Positions 42,765 to 49,711 of a DNA stretch of 52,397 nt are shown here, in pieces. Position numbers and translations under genes: made by a program. Position 1 is the stretch's first letter; the number at the start of each line of letters is the position of its first letter. Below the pieces are notes generated by a model. It was not told the origin of the DNA. It saw only the letters and a list, made by a program, of their open reading frames with translations, and searched no databases. Source of the DNA: an uncultured bacterium (GTDB lineage Bacteria > Cyanobacteriota > Vampirovibrionia > Gastranaerophilales > Gastranaerophilaceae); contig USFB01000010.1 of the NCBI GenBank assembly GCA_900553895.1, positions 1 to 52,397 on the forward strand, written 5' to 3'.

Positions 42765-42828
42765 GAAATTGTTAAATGAAGTGTAAAACAAACACTTAAT
42801 TAACAGAAAGTTCACAGAGGTGATAGAA

Positions 42829-43107
42829 ATGCAAATTACTAAAATTTCAAACGTAAACTTCAGAGAAAATTCTAATAATAAATATATGACAAGAGATTTT
42901 GGTTCTCAAAATGCTATTTTGATGTTAAGAGACCCAAATGCATCTGTTAAATTTCAACATAACCAAGAGTTCGCACAAAATGCAGACTCAGTAAGTTCAA
43001 ACCCATTAAAGGCTTTAGGTTATAAGTTGTACAGAACATTCAGTATGATTCGTGAAAATGATCAAGCTGGTCAAAACGAATCAAAGCAATTCAATGTAGT
43101 TGCATAA
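42829..43107 (+). CDS. Small lineage-specific protein with N-terminal NF signature
   Basis: The 92-aa product begins MQITKISNVNFRENSNN, the recurring signature. The rest is hydrophilic (SSNPLKALGYKLYRTFSMI near residue 70). AGAGGTG is 6 nt before the ATG; the GTG at 42820 is part of that site. A near-consensus promoter and its own terminator suggest good expression. Function unknown. Confidence 0.65.
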   Translation: MQITKISNVNFRENSNNKYMTRDFGSQNAILMLRDPNASVKFQHNQEFAQNADSVSSNPLKALGYKLYRTFSMIRENDQAGQNESKQFNVVA

Positions 43108-43149
43108 TAAGCATTAAAAAGAAAAATCTATAATACACACACATAATTT

Positions 43150-43178
43150 AGCGATAATTTCACAATTATCGCTTTTAC
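43150..43178 (+). terminator. Terminator of the 92-aa gene
   Basis: AGCGATAATT-TCAC-AATTATCGCT is a perfect 10-bp stem followed by TTTACTTT. Confidence 0.8.
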
Positions 43179-43198
43179 TTTATTAAGAATTGTAAAAA

Positions 43199-43213
43199 GT
43201 GTATTTTTTACAC
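43199..43213. promoter_or_regulatory. GTGTA-N5-TACAC palindrome upstream of tRNA-Leu
   Basis: GTGTATTTTTTACAC is the complement-type partner of the palindrome at 42610-42624. Confidence 0.4.
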
Positions 43214-43304
43214 GTTTAAAAGGTTTTATTGGAGGTAAGCGAGATGAACCATATGAAAAATACTTACCAATTCCACCTATTTTGTACTATAATTAATATA
43301 TCTT

Positions 43305-43386
43305 GTCGATGTGGTGGAATTGGTAGACACGCATGATTCAGGTTCATGTGGAGTAATCCTTGCGGGTTCAAGTCCCGCCATCGATA
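43305..43386 (+). tRNA. tRNA-Leu (anticodon CAG)
   Basis: The cloverleaf folds by eye: acceptor GTCGATG with CATCGAT (first pair G-U), the class II D-arm TGGTGGAATTGGTAGACACG, anticodon stem CATGA/TCATG around TTCAGGT (CAG at 34-36), a long variable arm and T-arm GCGGGTTCAAGTCCCGC. CCA is not encoded. Reads CUG codons. Confidence 0.95.
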
Positions 43387-43443
43387 TTTTTCGACACTAT
43401 TTGAAATTCTTATAACGAAAGTCATTACAATATTCTTGTAATA

Positions 43444-43554
43444 AAGTGCAAGTGTGAGATGGGGGCATAATCGCTAAAACCGAAACCTAAAGCCTTTTGT
43501 GGTGATTTTAATAGAATGAGATACACTTGCATTAATTGGGCTTTATCTGCACTT
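43444..43554. ncRNA. Candidate structured RNA or repeat, unassigned
   Basis: AAGTGCA (43444-43450) pairs with TGCACTT (43548-43554), TGCAAGTGT (43447-43455) alternatively with ACACTTGCA (43523-43531), and AAAGCC (43489) with GGCTTT (43539). The stretch 43387-43632 has no ORF. No known RNA family was recognised. Confidence 0.25.
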
Positions 43555-43632
43555 ACCTGAGAAATACTTGCACCAAAATTTCACCGATTTTAAAACATAT
43601 TACTAATTTATCACGATATATTTACCTTTTAG

Positions 43633-43818
43633 GCGAGTACATTTAGTGCAAAAGAGAAGAAAGACAGTGAACTTTTAAAACTTTTATTTGTCGGAATTAC
43701 AAGAGCAAAACATACTCTTACGATTTCATTCTCAGATGTAAATAACGGATGTGCAAATCAGATAACAAAATATCTTGCAGATTTTGCTGACTATGATTTT
43801 GACAGTAATTGTTCTTGA
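43633..43818 (+). pseudogene. C-terminal remnant of a UvrD/Rep-type helicase gene
   Basis: After an in-frame TAG at 43630, 61 codons read ASTFSAKEKKDSELLKLLF then VGITRAKHTLTISFSD and end in a TGA. LLFVGITRAKHTLTISF is helicase motif VI of the UvrD/PcrA/RecB group, normally near the C-terminus of a 600-1200-aa protein. No start codon or upstream domains are present. This is distinct from the intact helicase at 21890, whose motif VI differs. Confidence 0.8.
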
Positions 43819-43876
43819 AATTATCATTTCAAAATGTTACTATAATTATATATAACGCTAAAAAGGATTTATTTTG

Positions 43877-44308
43877 ATGAAAAAGATATTAATATTATTA
43901 GCATTTTTAGTTCCATTTGCCGTAATTGCGGATGAAGAAGTAACAATAAACGGAGTTAATGAACCTGAATGGAAAGACTTTGCTCCGCATGCTTATATTA
44001 ATATTGAAGAACCTAAAGGTATCGGCAAATTGAACGAAACTGTATCTTATTGGTACAAAAGAAAAGCTGATTTTGATAGTTCAATTAAAGAATGTCGTGA
44101 AATGACAGATGTTAATGCTCAAGTTAGTTGCTATCAAGAAGTTAAGGTTAAACAATATCAAAAAAATAGCGACTATAACGCAAGATTAGAAGCGCAAGAA
44201 CGCGCCAGAATGGTTCCACAAGAAATGTATGACAGAACAAATACGATGCTTCCAATTGGCGGTTATTTAAACAATTTCGGTCGTTTTCAACCAAATGAAT
44301 TTAGATAA
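43877..44308 (+). CDS. Secreted protein of unknown function
   Basis: The 143-aa product has a signal peptide (MKKILILLAFLVPFAVIA, cleavage near ADEE), then a charged helical domain with two Cys about 16 residues apart (KECREM...VSCYQEV, possibly a disulfide), and a C-terminal NNFGRFQPNEFR. AAGGA precedes it; the TTG three nt upstream is rejected. Confidence 0.65.
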   Translation: MKKILILLAFLVPFAVIADEEVTINGVNEPEWKDFAPHAYINIEEPKGIGKLNETVSYWYKRKADFDSSIKECREMTDVNAQVSCYQEVKVKQYQKNSDYNARLEAQERARMVPQEMYDRTNTMLPIGGYLNNFGRFQPNEFR

Positions 44309-44454
44309 AAATTAAAGCTTTATTATTTTTATCAACTATCATGACTTTTTTAAAACCGTCATTAAAAAAATATCGTACAAACGTATGATATTTTTCCTAA
44401 AAAATAAAGAGTTCTTTAATAGTTCCGATATTATTAAAGGAAGGACGGTTTATA

Positions 44455-46158
44455 TTGTTTAACACAATGAATACAGTGCGCCCACGCCCTTATCCTCAAA
44501 GAGGCACAGGCAATTATAACGCAGGTAACGAAGGTACTGACAAAGACGGTCACAACGGCAACGCCCAAGACCAACAACAGCAACGTCAGAACCAACAAGT
44601 TGTTGCTCGCGGTCGTGCGCAAGATATTCAACAGCAAGCAGGCGCACCGCGTCAGGCAATATATTCACCAGCTCAAAATGCTTACAGCGGAACTCCTAAC
44701 CGTCAGGTTTATCAAGTTCAAACCCCTCCTCCGATGAGAATTAACAATCAACCTCATCAGATGAATGCCATGCAATACCAAGCTGCTCAAGCAGGTTATC
44801 AACCAATGGTACAGCCTGTTCAACAACAATCTGCACCAAGACCACAACAACCTGCCAGAAGCAATAAAGTCAACATTGCGCAAATCTTAAAAGATTTCAG
44901 AAATACAATAAAAGCAATCGCAACTCCTCCGGAAATTGAAGAACAAGTTGCACAATACTTGCAAACAGTTGAACAACTTGTAAGAGAACCTCAACCGCAA
45001 GTTAATATGATTCAAAGCAACTTGAAAATTGCGGCTTCTTTATTAGACAAATATATTTCCGAAACTCTTAACAAAGATTCCAAAGTTGTTCAAAATTGGC
45101 TTGATGCTTTATTCTTGCAAAGGATTAATTACAGTTACAACGAAGAAGAAATCAACCCAAACTTTTTAGTAAAATTTCCTGATCAACAAGAAAAGAAAGA
45201 AACAACTCAACAACCTCAACAACAGGTTCAGCAAGAAGAACAAGCAGTTCCTCAAGCTGAAACAGTACAACCAGCACCGATTCAAGAAGAAATTCCACAA
45301 AATGAAGTTCTTGAAATTGAGCCTGAAGAATTAAGCTTAGAAGAAGAATTTACACAAGCTAAAGCAACAATTTCTAAAAAACCAAATATAACCATCATTC
45401 CACAAGATACAAGACTAAAGTCTTTGTTTGTTGAGGCTAAAAAACAAGCTTTTTCAAACAATCCTCAAAGAGCAATGCAAATCTTTAAAGAAGCTTTCAC
45501 ACGTGCAAGCGAACTTAAAGACACAGAAACTCAATCAAGAATTTGTCTTGAAATTGGCAAAATCTATGACGACAATGACCATTTTGTTCAAGCGTTGAAC
45601 AGTTATAATAAGTCTTTGCAGTACACGACCGATGTGAACGTAAAATCAAGAGCGCATTTTTCAATGGCACAAATTTATGATGACGTAAACGAAGTTGGAC
45701 CTGCATTAGACCACTATTTAACTTCAATTTCTTACGCCGGAAAATCTGATGATTTAATCGGTCAATCTGATTCTTTAACAAAAATGGCAAATATTTTTAC
45801 AGACAAATATGATGAAAATGCTTTTGAATACTATGATGTAGCTAGAAAATTAATTGAACAAACAACCGATTCATCAATGAAAGGTTATGTTTTAAGTAAC
45901 ACTGCAGACGCATGTGTTCAATTCAAAAAGGGCGACAAAGCTTTAAAATATTATGCAGAAGCTGTTAAGAATTATGAAAAATCAAACTCTGTTGAAGAAA
46001 TTGCTCAAAACTACAAATCTGCAGCACAACTTATGATTGATTTCAACAGTCCAAACAAAGCAAAATCTTTATTGAAAAAAGCTTTAGTTAATGCTGTAAA
46101 AACAAAAAACGAAGATTTGATTGCAGAAATTAACACAATGTTAGCTTCTGTTGACTAA
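44455..46158 (+). CDS. TPR protein with Gln/Pro-rich N-terminal low-complexity region
   Basis: The 567-aa product has a disordered N-terminus (residues 1-135) rich in Gln, Asn, Pro and Arg (for example QQQQRQNQQVVARGRAQD), a conserved-looking helical block (NIAQILKDFRNTIKAIATP, about 140-245), a second Gln/Glu linker (about 245-300) and a C-terminal array of about six TPR-like repeats (SRICLEIGKIYDDNDHFVQA; RAHFSMAQIYDDVNEVGPAL). Low-complexity Gln-rich tails can drive condensation, which is speculative here. Start: AAGGAAGGA (44437-44445) fits the TTG at 44455; the ATG at 44467 would be 22 nt away. Confidence 0.8.
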   Translation: MFNTMNTVRPRPYPQRGTGNYNAGNEGTDKDGHNGNAQDQQQQRQNQQVVARGRAQDIQQQAGAPRQAIYSPAQNAYSGTPNRQVYQVQTPPPMRINNQPHQMNAMQYQAAQAGYQPMVQPVQQQSAPRPQQPARSNKVNIAQILKDFRNTIKAIATPPEIEEQVAQYLQTVEQLVREPQPQVNMIQSNLKIAASLLDKYISETLNKDSKVVQNWLDALFLQRINYSYNEEEINPNFLVKFPDQQEKKETTQQPQQQVQQEEQAVPQAETVQPAPIQEEIPQNEVLEIEPEELSLEEEFTQAKATISKKPNITIIPQDTRLKSLFVEAKKQAFSNNPQRAMQIFKEAFTRASELKDTETQSRICLEIGKIYDDNDHFVQALNSYNKSLQYTTDVNVKSRAHFSMAQIYDDVNEVGPALDHYLTSISYAGKSDDLIGQSDSLTKMANIFTDKYDENAFEYYDVARKLIEQTTDSSMKGYVLSNTADACVQFKKGDKALKYYAEAVKNYEKSNSVEEIAQNYKSAAQLMIDFNSPNKAKSLLKKALVNAVKTKNEDLIAEINTMLASVD

Positions 46159-46220
46159 TAGATAAACTATGGTTTTACAAAATCTTAAATGTTCGTTATA
46201 ATGGACTCACGAAGTAACAT

Positions 46221-46244
46221 GTCATATTGACGGCAAAGCAATCC
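46221..46244. repeat. Degenerate GTCATTGCGAG-type repeat
   Basis: GTCATATTGACGGCAAAGCAATCC retains both ends of the element seen at 14704-14740. Confidence 0.45.
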
Positions 46245-46287
46245 ATAGCTTTGATATAATTTGTTACCAACCTAAAAGGAGAGTTTT

Positions 46288-46566
46288 ATGGACGATTTTA
46301 AGATTATTATTACAGTATCCGGTTCTGATAAAGTTGGCATTGTATCAAGTATTTCTACAGTTCTTGCTAAATACAAAGTTAATATTGAAGACATTAAACA
46401 AACTCTAATGCAAGGTCATTTTGTGATGTTTATGTTGTGCGATATTGAACACGCAGATTTGAATTTTAAAGAATTAAAAAATGTTCTTATAGAAGAAGGG
46501 AATAAACTTGAAGTGGAAGTTTGGGTTCAGAAAAAGGGCATTTTTGAAAAGATGCATACGGTTTAA
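46288..46566 (+). CDS. ACT domain protein (UPF0237 family)
   Basis: The 92-aa protein is one ACT domain: FKIIITVSGSDKVGIVSSIS, TVLAKYKVNIEDIKQTLMQG, HFVMFMLCDIE. The family resembles GcvR and often lies beside a UPF0210 gene; that partner is not present. ACT domains bind amino acids; ligand and target are unknown. GGAGAG precedes the ATG. Confidence 0.92.
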   Translation: MDDFKIIITVSGSDKVGIVSSISTVLAKYKVNIEDIKQTLMQGHFVMFMLCDIEHADLNFKELKNVLIEEGNKLEVEVWVQKKGIFEKMHTV

Positions 46567-46602
46567 TATAATAGAACGGCTTGCCACGGGTTAATCGTCT
46601 TC

Positions 46603-46679
46603 ACAATGACAGTCCATTAAAAAATTTGACGCACTGTCATTACGAGGAACAGCGATAATTTTAGGTGACGAAGTAATCC
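46603..46679. repeat. Decayed pair of GTCATTGCGAG-type repeats
   Basis: CACAATGAC (inverted half) is followed by CTGTCATTACGAGG and GAAGTAATCC. Located between the ACT and TPR genes. Confidence 0.5.
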
Positions 46680-46703
46680 ATTTCAAAACCACAAAGGTAT
46701 CAC

Positions 46704-47168
46704 ATGTCTGACGAAGAACAAAAACTAAATGAAATATCTGATTTTTTTAAAAGAATGAGCAATAAGATTAAACTTGTTAAACTTATTACTAAAGCTAAAA
46801 ATGAATATGACAAATATGACTTAAAAACGGGCTATAAAACTTTAGAAGAAGCTTACAAACTTGACAAAACTAACCCAACTATTTTAAGAGGTTTCGGTTG
46901 TTTTAAACAAGCTGAAGAAAATTATGATGAAGCGATAAAATATTTCAAAAAAGCTTTGAAATATTCAACTGCGAAAGAAATTGAATATAGCCTAATCGGT
47001 ATGGCTTATTATTTACAAGAAAAACTCGATGAAGCAGTAAAATATTTTAATCTTGCAATTGACGCAAATGATAATTATGACAAAGCTTACGAAGGCAGAA
47101 ATCAAGCAATGCTAGAAAATCATTTAAAAATCATTGATTTACAAGAATCGTTAAAAAAATATTTCTAA
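46704..47168 (+). CDS. Small TPR protein
   Basis: The 154-aa protein has three TPR-like units (KTGYKTLEEAYKLDKTNPTI; RGFGCFKQAEENYDEAIKYF; GMAYYLQEKLDEAVKYFNLA). It is soluble and without a signal sequence. AAAGG precedes the ATG. A cytoplasmic adaptor is likely; partner unknown. Confidence 0.85.
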   Translation: MSDEEQKLNEISDFFKRMSNKIKLVKLITKAKNEYDKYDLKTGYKTLEEAYKLDKTNPTILRGFGCFKQAEENYDEAIKYFKKALKYSTAKEIEYSLIGMAYYLQEKLDEAVKYFNLAIDANDNYDKAYEGRNQAMLENHLKIIDLQESLKKYF

Positions 47169-47283
47169 ATTTAAACAAAGCTAAAATAGGGCATTTAGCG
47201 TTTAACTCAACCGTTACTTAAGAGCATAAAACATCCTAATATTATTTTGAAGCAAAATATGCTTCAAATGAAAGTGAGGTTTT

Positions 47284-47943
47284 ATGCAAATAAAAATATT
47301 ACTTGTTGAAGACCAAAAATTAATGCGAATTGGTATAAAATCGCTTTTTTGCGATTATCCCGAACTGGAAATAATAGGCGAAGCCGTAAACGGAAAAGAA
47401 GCCGTAGAAAAAGCACGCCTTATAAAACCAGATATTGTTTTGATGGATATAGGACTTCCTGACATATCGGGAATTGAAGCAACAAAACAGATATTGGAAC
47501 ATAACAACAATATCAAAGTTATTATGCTGACTTCGCACATTTCTGAAAACGAATTGAATAATTCTTTGAGTGCAGGCGCGAGTGCTTATGTAATCAAGGA
47601 TATAAGTACGGATTTTCTGATGAGCGTAATAAGGATGGTTAAAGAAGGTGCAATGTGGATTGATCCGCATGTTGTACCGTTTATCAGGGATAAAAATTGC
47701 GGGATTATTCCTTCTCGCCAGGTTTCAAGAAGTACGTTTAAAGAAAACCATTCTAATTTAACCCAAAGAGAGTATGAAGTTCTTAAACTTGTTGTTGACG
47801 GACAATCTAACAGTCAAATTGCTAAAACTCTAACAATAAGCGAACATACTGCAAAAGCCCATGTCTGCAACATCATCCAAAAACTTGTCGTAGATGACAG
47901 AACTCAAGCAGCCGTGAAAGCACTTAAAGAAGGCTTAGTTTAA
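47284..47943 (+). CDS. NarL/FixJ family response regulator
   Basis: The 219-aa protein has a receiver domain (acidic ED pair in LLVEDQKLM, phospho-acceptor Asp in VLMDIGLPDISG near 57, Thr/Ser in MLTSHIS, Lys in YVIKDIS) and a C-terminal LuxR-type HTH (NLTQREYEVLKLVVDGQSNS; QIAKTLTISEHTAKAHVCNI). No sensor kinase is adjacent, so it is an orphan here. GTGAGG precedes the ATG. Stop codons overlap by 4 nt with the convergent gene. Confidence 0.95.
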   Translation: MQIKILLVEDQKLMRIGIKSLFCDYPELEIIGEAVNGKEAVEKARLIKPDIVLMDIGLPDISGIEATKQILEHNNNIKVIMLTSHISENELNNSLSAGASAYVIKDISTDFLMSVIRMVKEGAMWIDPHVVPFIRDKNCGIIPSRQVSRSTFKENHSNLTQREYEVLKLVVDGQSNSQIAKTLTISEHTAKAHVCNIIQKLVVDDRTQAAVKALKEGLV

Positions 47944-49436
47944 GCAATATTTTTCTTACTTTTATGTTCAGTAATTTTAGCATTCATCATTGGGAGTAAA
48001 ATCCCCAATGTGATTGCTGAATATGCAATGCCTGCGCCTTGCGCGAGGTTTACTTTCCACATATTTTTCTTTGCAAACTCTTTACCCTTAGAAGCAATTT
48101 CATTATGGCTTTTTAAAGTCATATCATTAAGCCAGTGCTTTAAGCCTTTGCCTTCTTTTGAATAATTAAACAAATCTTTGCCTTGCTTATCAAGTAAATT
48201 AGCAACACCTTTTGCCGCAAAACCGCCAAATACAAGCCAGTTCAGGAAGCCTAAATAATCTCTGGTCATAGATTCCCTAAGCTCAGTTCCATTATCCGCA
48301 GCCATAAATCTTCCTACAATATTTGCAGCATAAACTGTTTTAATCGCGTTTCCGCTTGTAATAGGTCCAGTAAATTCAAGCTTTTTGGCAAATTGTTTGA
48401 AATTTTTAACACCCATAACGCTTGTAACCATACCTACCATCAGAGCACTTGCTCCAAGTTTTTTGAGCCACAACAAATTATCTTTTTTCTTTTCACCTCT
48501 AAATGTTGAAGTGAAATCGACTTCACCAACAAAGCCTTTTTTGCCTGTTCGTTTTTCGGTAATTTTTCTGTTGATAAATTGGTTTGTCAAACCTAAAATG
48601 CTTGCCCCGGCAATTGCCCCGAAAGCTTTTGTTTTATTTACTTTAGATATTCTATCCAAAATCTTTTTGGCATCTTTTCCACCATTAATTCCAAAAACAT
48701 CTTTACCCATATCATGAGTATCGCGCAAAATAGTATCAAGTCTTGCAGAAAGTTTATTTCCTTTGACATTTAATTCAATATCGCGTTCTGCGCCGAGAGC
48801 GTTTGCCAAGCGTTTTTCCATGATTGAAAGTACGTGATTTTTATCACTTTCTGCAATATTTTTATCTTCAATAATTTTGCTCATCGTATCGACAAAGCCC
48901 TTTTTTGAAGTCAATTTATTTTGGATATCTTTGTATTGTTTATCTTTCCATTGAATATTATTCCATTTTTCTTCATCTATCCAATCAACTTTTTTCCAAT
49001 TAATGTCTTTGAAATTGTTTATTTTATGTCCGTCGCGACCTGATAAATTTTCAAAAACGTTTTTAGAATATTTTTTTGTATTACCGTCCCAAGCTGCTTG
49101 AAGCGTATCCATAGAATCTTTTGTGAACCAATCATTAGGGTTAATTTTTACTTCACCTTTGTTTGCCATAAATCTTGCAATCCATTTTGCAAAAATTCCG
49201 GCAGCCAAACAGTTAATAAACGTTCCGCTGATTTCTCTAAAAAATGTTTCTGCGCCCGCATATTGATTTCTATTTTTTGTATCATAATAAGCACGCGGAA
49301 TTACCATTGCACCGACATCTAAGCCGACTGCATTCACCATTTCATTCATATCACAAGTTCTTAATAAACCTGTAACCGCGCCATCCAAAGGTCCACGAAA
49401 ATTTATATTGCTATTTATATTATTATTTATTTTCAT
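47940..49436 (-). CDS. Large membrane-associated protein with N-terminal NFRG signature
   Basis: The 498-aa product begins MKINNNINSNINFRGPLDG, the clearest case of the signature. It has several hydrophobic segments (about 80-98, 275-290, 325-345, 400-420 and 465-485), a Trp/Lys/Asp-rich central part (IQWKDKQYKDIQNKL) and a basic C-terminus. No domain recognised. It is preceded by a leader peptide and an attenuator-like terminator, which is unusual for a gene outside amino-acid metabolism. AGGGAT precedes the ATG. Confidence 0.75.
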   Translation of the reverse strand: MKINNNINSNINFRGPLDGAVTGLLRTCDMNEMVNAVGLDVGAMVIPRAYYDTKNRNQYAGAETFFREISGTFINCLAAGIFAKWIARFMANKGEVKINPNDWFTKDSMDTLQAAWDGNTKKYSKNVFENLSGRDGHKINNFKDINWKKVDWIDEEKWNNIQWKDKQYKDIQNKLTSKKGFVDTMSKIIEDKNIAESDKNHVLSIMEKRLANALGAERDIELNVKGNKLSARLDTILRDTHDMGKDVFGINGGKDAKKILDRISKVNKTKAFGAIAGASILGLTNQFINRKITEKRTGKKGFVGEVDFTSTFRGEKKKDNLLWLKKLGASALMVGMVTSVMGVKNFKQFAKKLEFTGPITSGNAIKTVYAANIVGRFMAADNGTELRESMTRDYLGFLNWLVFGGFAAKGVANLLDKQGKDLFNYSKEGKGLKHWLNDMTLKSHNEIASKGKEFAKKNMWKVNLAQGAGIAYSAITLGILLPMMNAKITEHKSKKNIA

Positions 49437-49449
49437 TATTTATCCCTAT

Positions 49450-49482
49450 AAAAAAAGCCTTGTTATATTTAACAAGACCTTT
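49450..49482 (-). terminator. Attenuator-type terminator before the 498-aa gene
   Basis: On the minus strand CTTGTTA-AATA-TAACAAG (49459-49476), with flanking AAAG/CTTT, is followed by seven T. It lies 5' of the gene and 3' of the leader peptide. TTGTTA at 49496-49501 can compete for TAACAA of its 3' arm. Confidence 0.7.
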
Positions 49483-49516
49483 CAAAACTTTAACTAACAA
49501 CTTATCACATTAAAAT

Positions 49517-49582
49517 TTATCCCAGTCTCGACTGAAACTTAGATGATGATGAGGATGAGTTGTTATAATAAAATTGCTTCAT
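49517..49582 (-). CDS. Leader peptide with six consecutive Ser codons
   Basis: ATG at 49582 opens a 21-codon ORF reading MKQFYYNN, then six Ser (TCA TCC TCA TCA TCA TCT), then KFQSRLG and TAA. The -10 TATACT ends 6 nt upstream, so it should be leaderless. Segment TAACAACT inside the ORF (49558-49565) is complementary to AGTTGTTA (49495-49502) after the stop, which in turn can pair with the terminator. This is the logic of ribosome-mediated attenuation, with Ser-tRNA as the implied signal. Another frame reads His-rich (CAT CCT CAT CAT CAT) but has no ATG, GTG or TTG. Confidence 0.6.
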   Translation of the reverse strand: MKQFYYNNSSSSSSKFQSRLG

Positions 49583-49620
49583 AGGCTCAGTATACAATTA
49601 TATTGACAGATTTGTCAATA
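49583..49620 (-). promoter_or_regulatory. Promoter and palindromic operator of the leader transcript
   Basis: Minus strand: TTGACA (49613-49618), an 18-bp spacer and TATACT (49589-49594). The -35 lies inside the palindrome TATTGACA-N4-TGTCAATA (49601-49620, perfect 8-bp arms), a probable repressor site. Confidence 0.7.
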
Positions 49621-49699
49621 GGTCATTAAGAATTGTATAATTTTAATTTTTTTACATATCAACTTTTCAAAACAACTTTTCATTTTATACTGCATAAAC

Positions 49700-49711
49700 T
49701 ATAATATTTTT
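49700..49711 (+). promoter_or_regulatory. Consensus -10 placing the uvrB ATG at +1
   Basis: TATAAT (49700-49705), ATTTTT, then ATG at 49712; TTTTCA lies 17 bp upstream of the hexamer. No ribosome site. Confidence 0.6.

Noticed and set aside
43305..43554. tRNA followed by structured region considered as an integrative element attachment site
   Set aside because: No integrase gene and no direct repeat of the tRNA 3' end was found within the window.
49530..49580. His-rich reading frame (Thr-His-Pro-His-His-His) as a histidine leader peptide
   Set aside because: No ATG, GTG or TTG precedes it and a TGA stands just upstream; the overlapping Ser frame has an ATG at the predicted transcription start.
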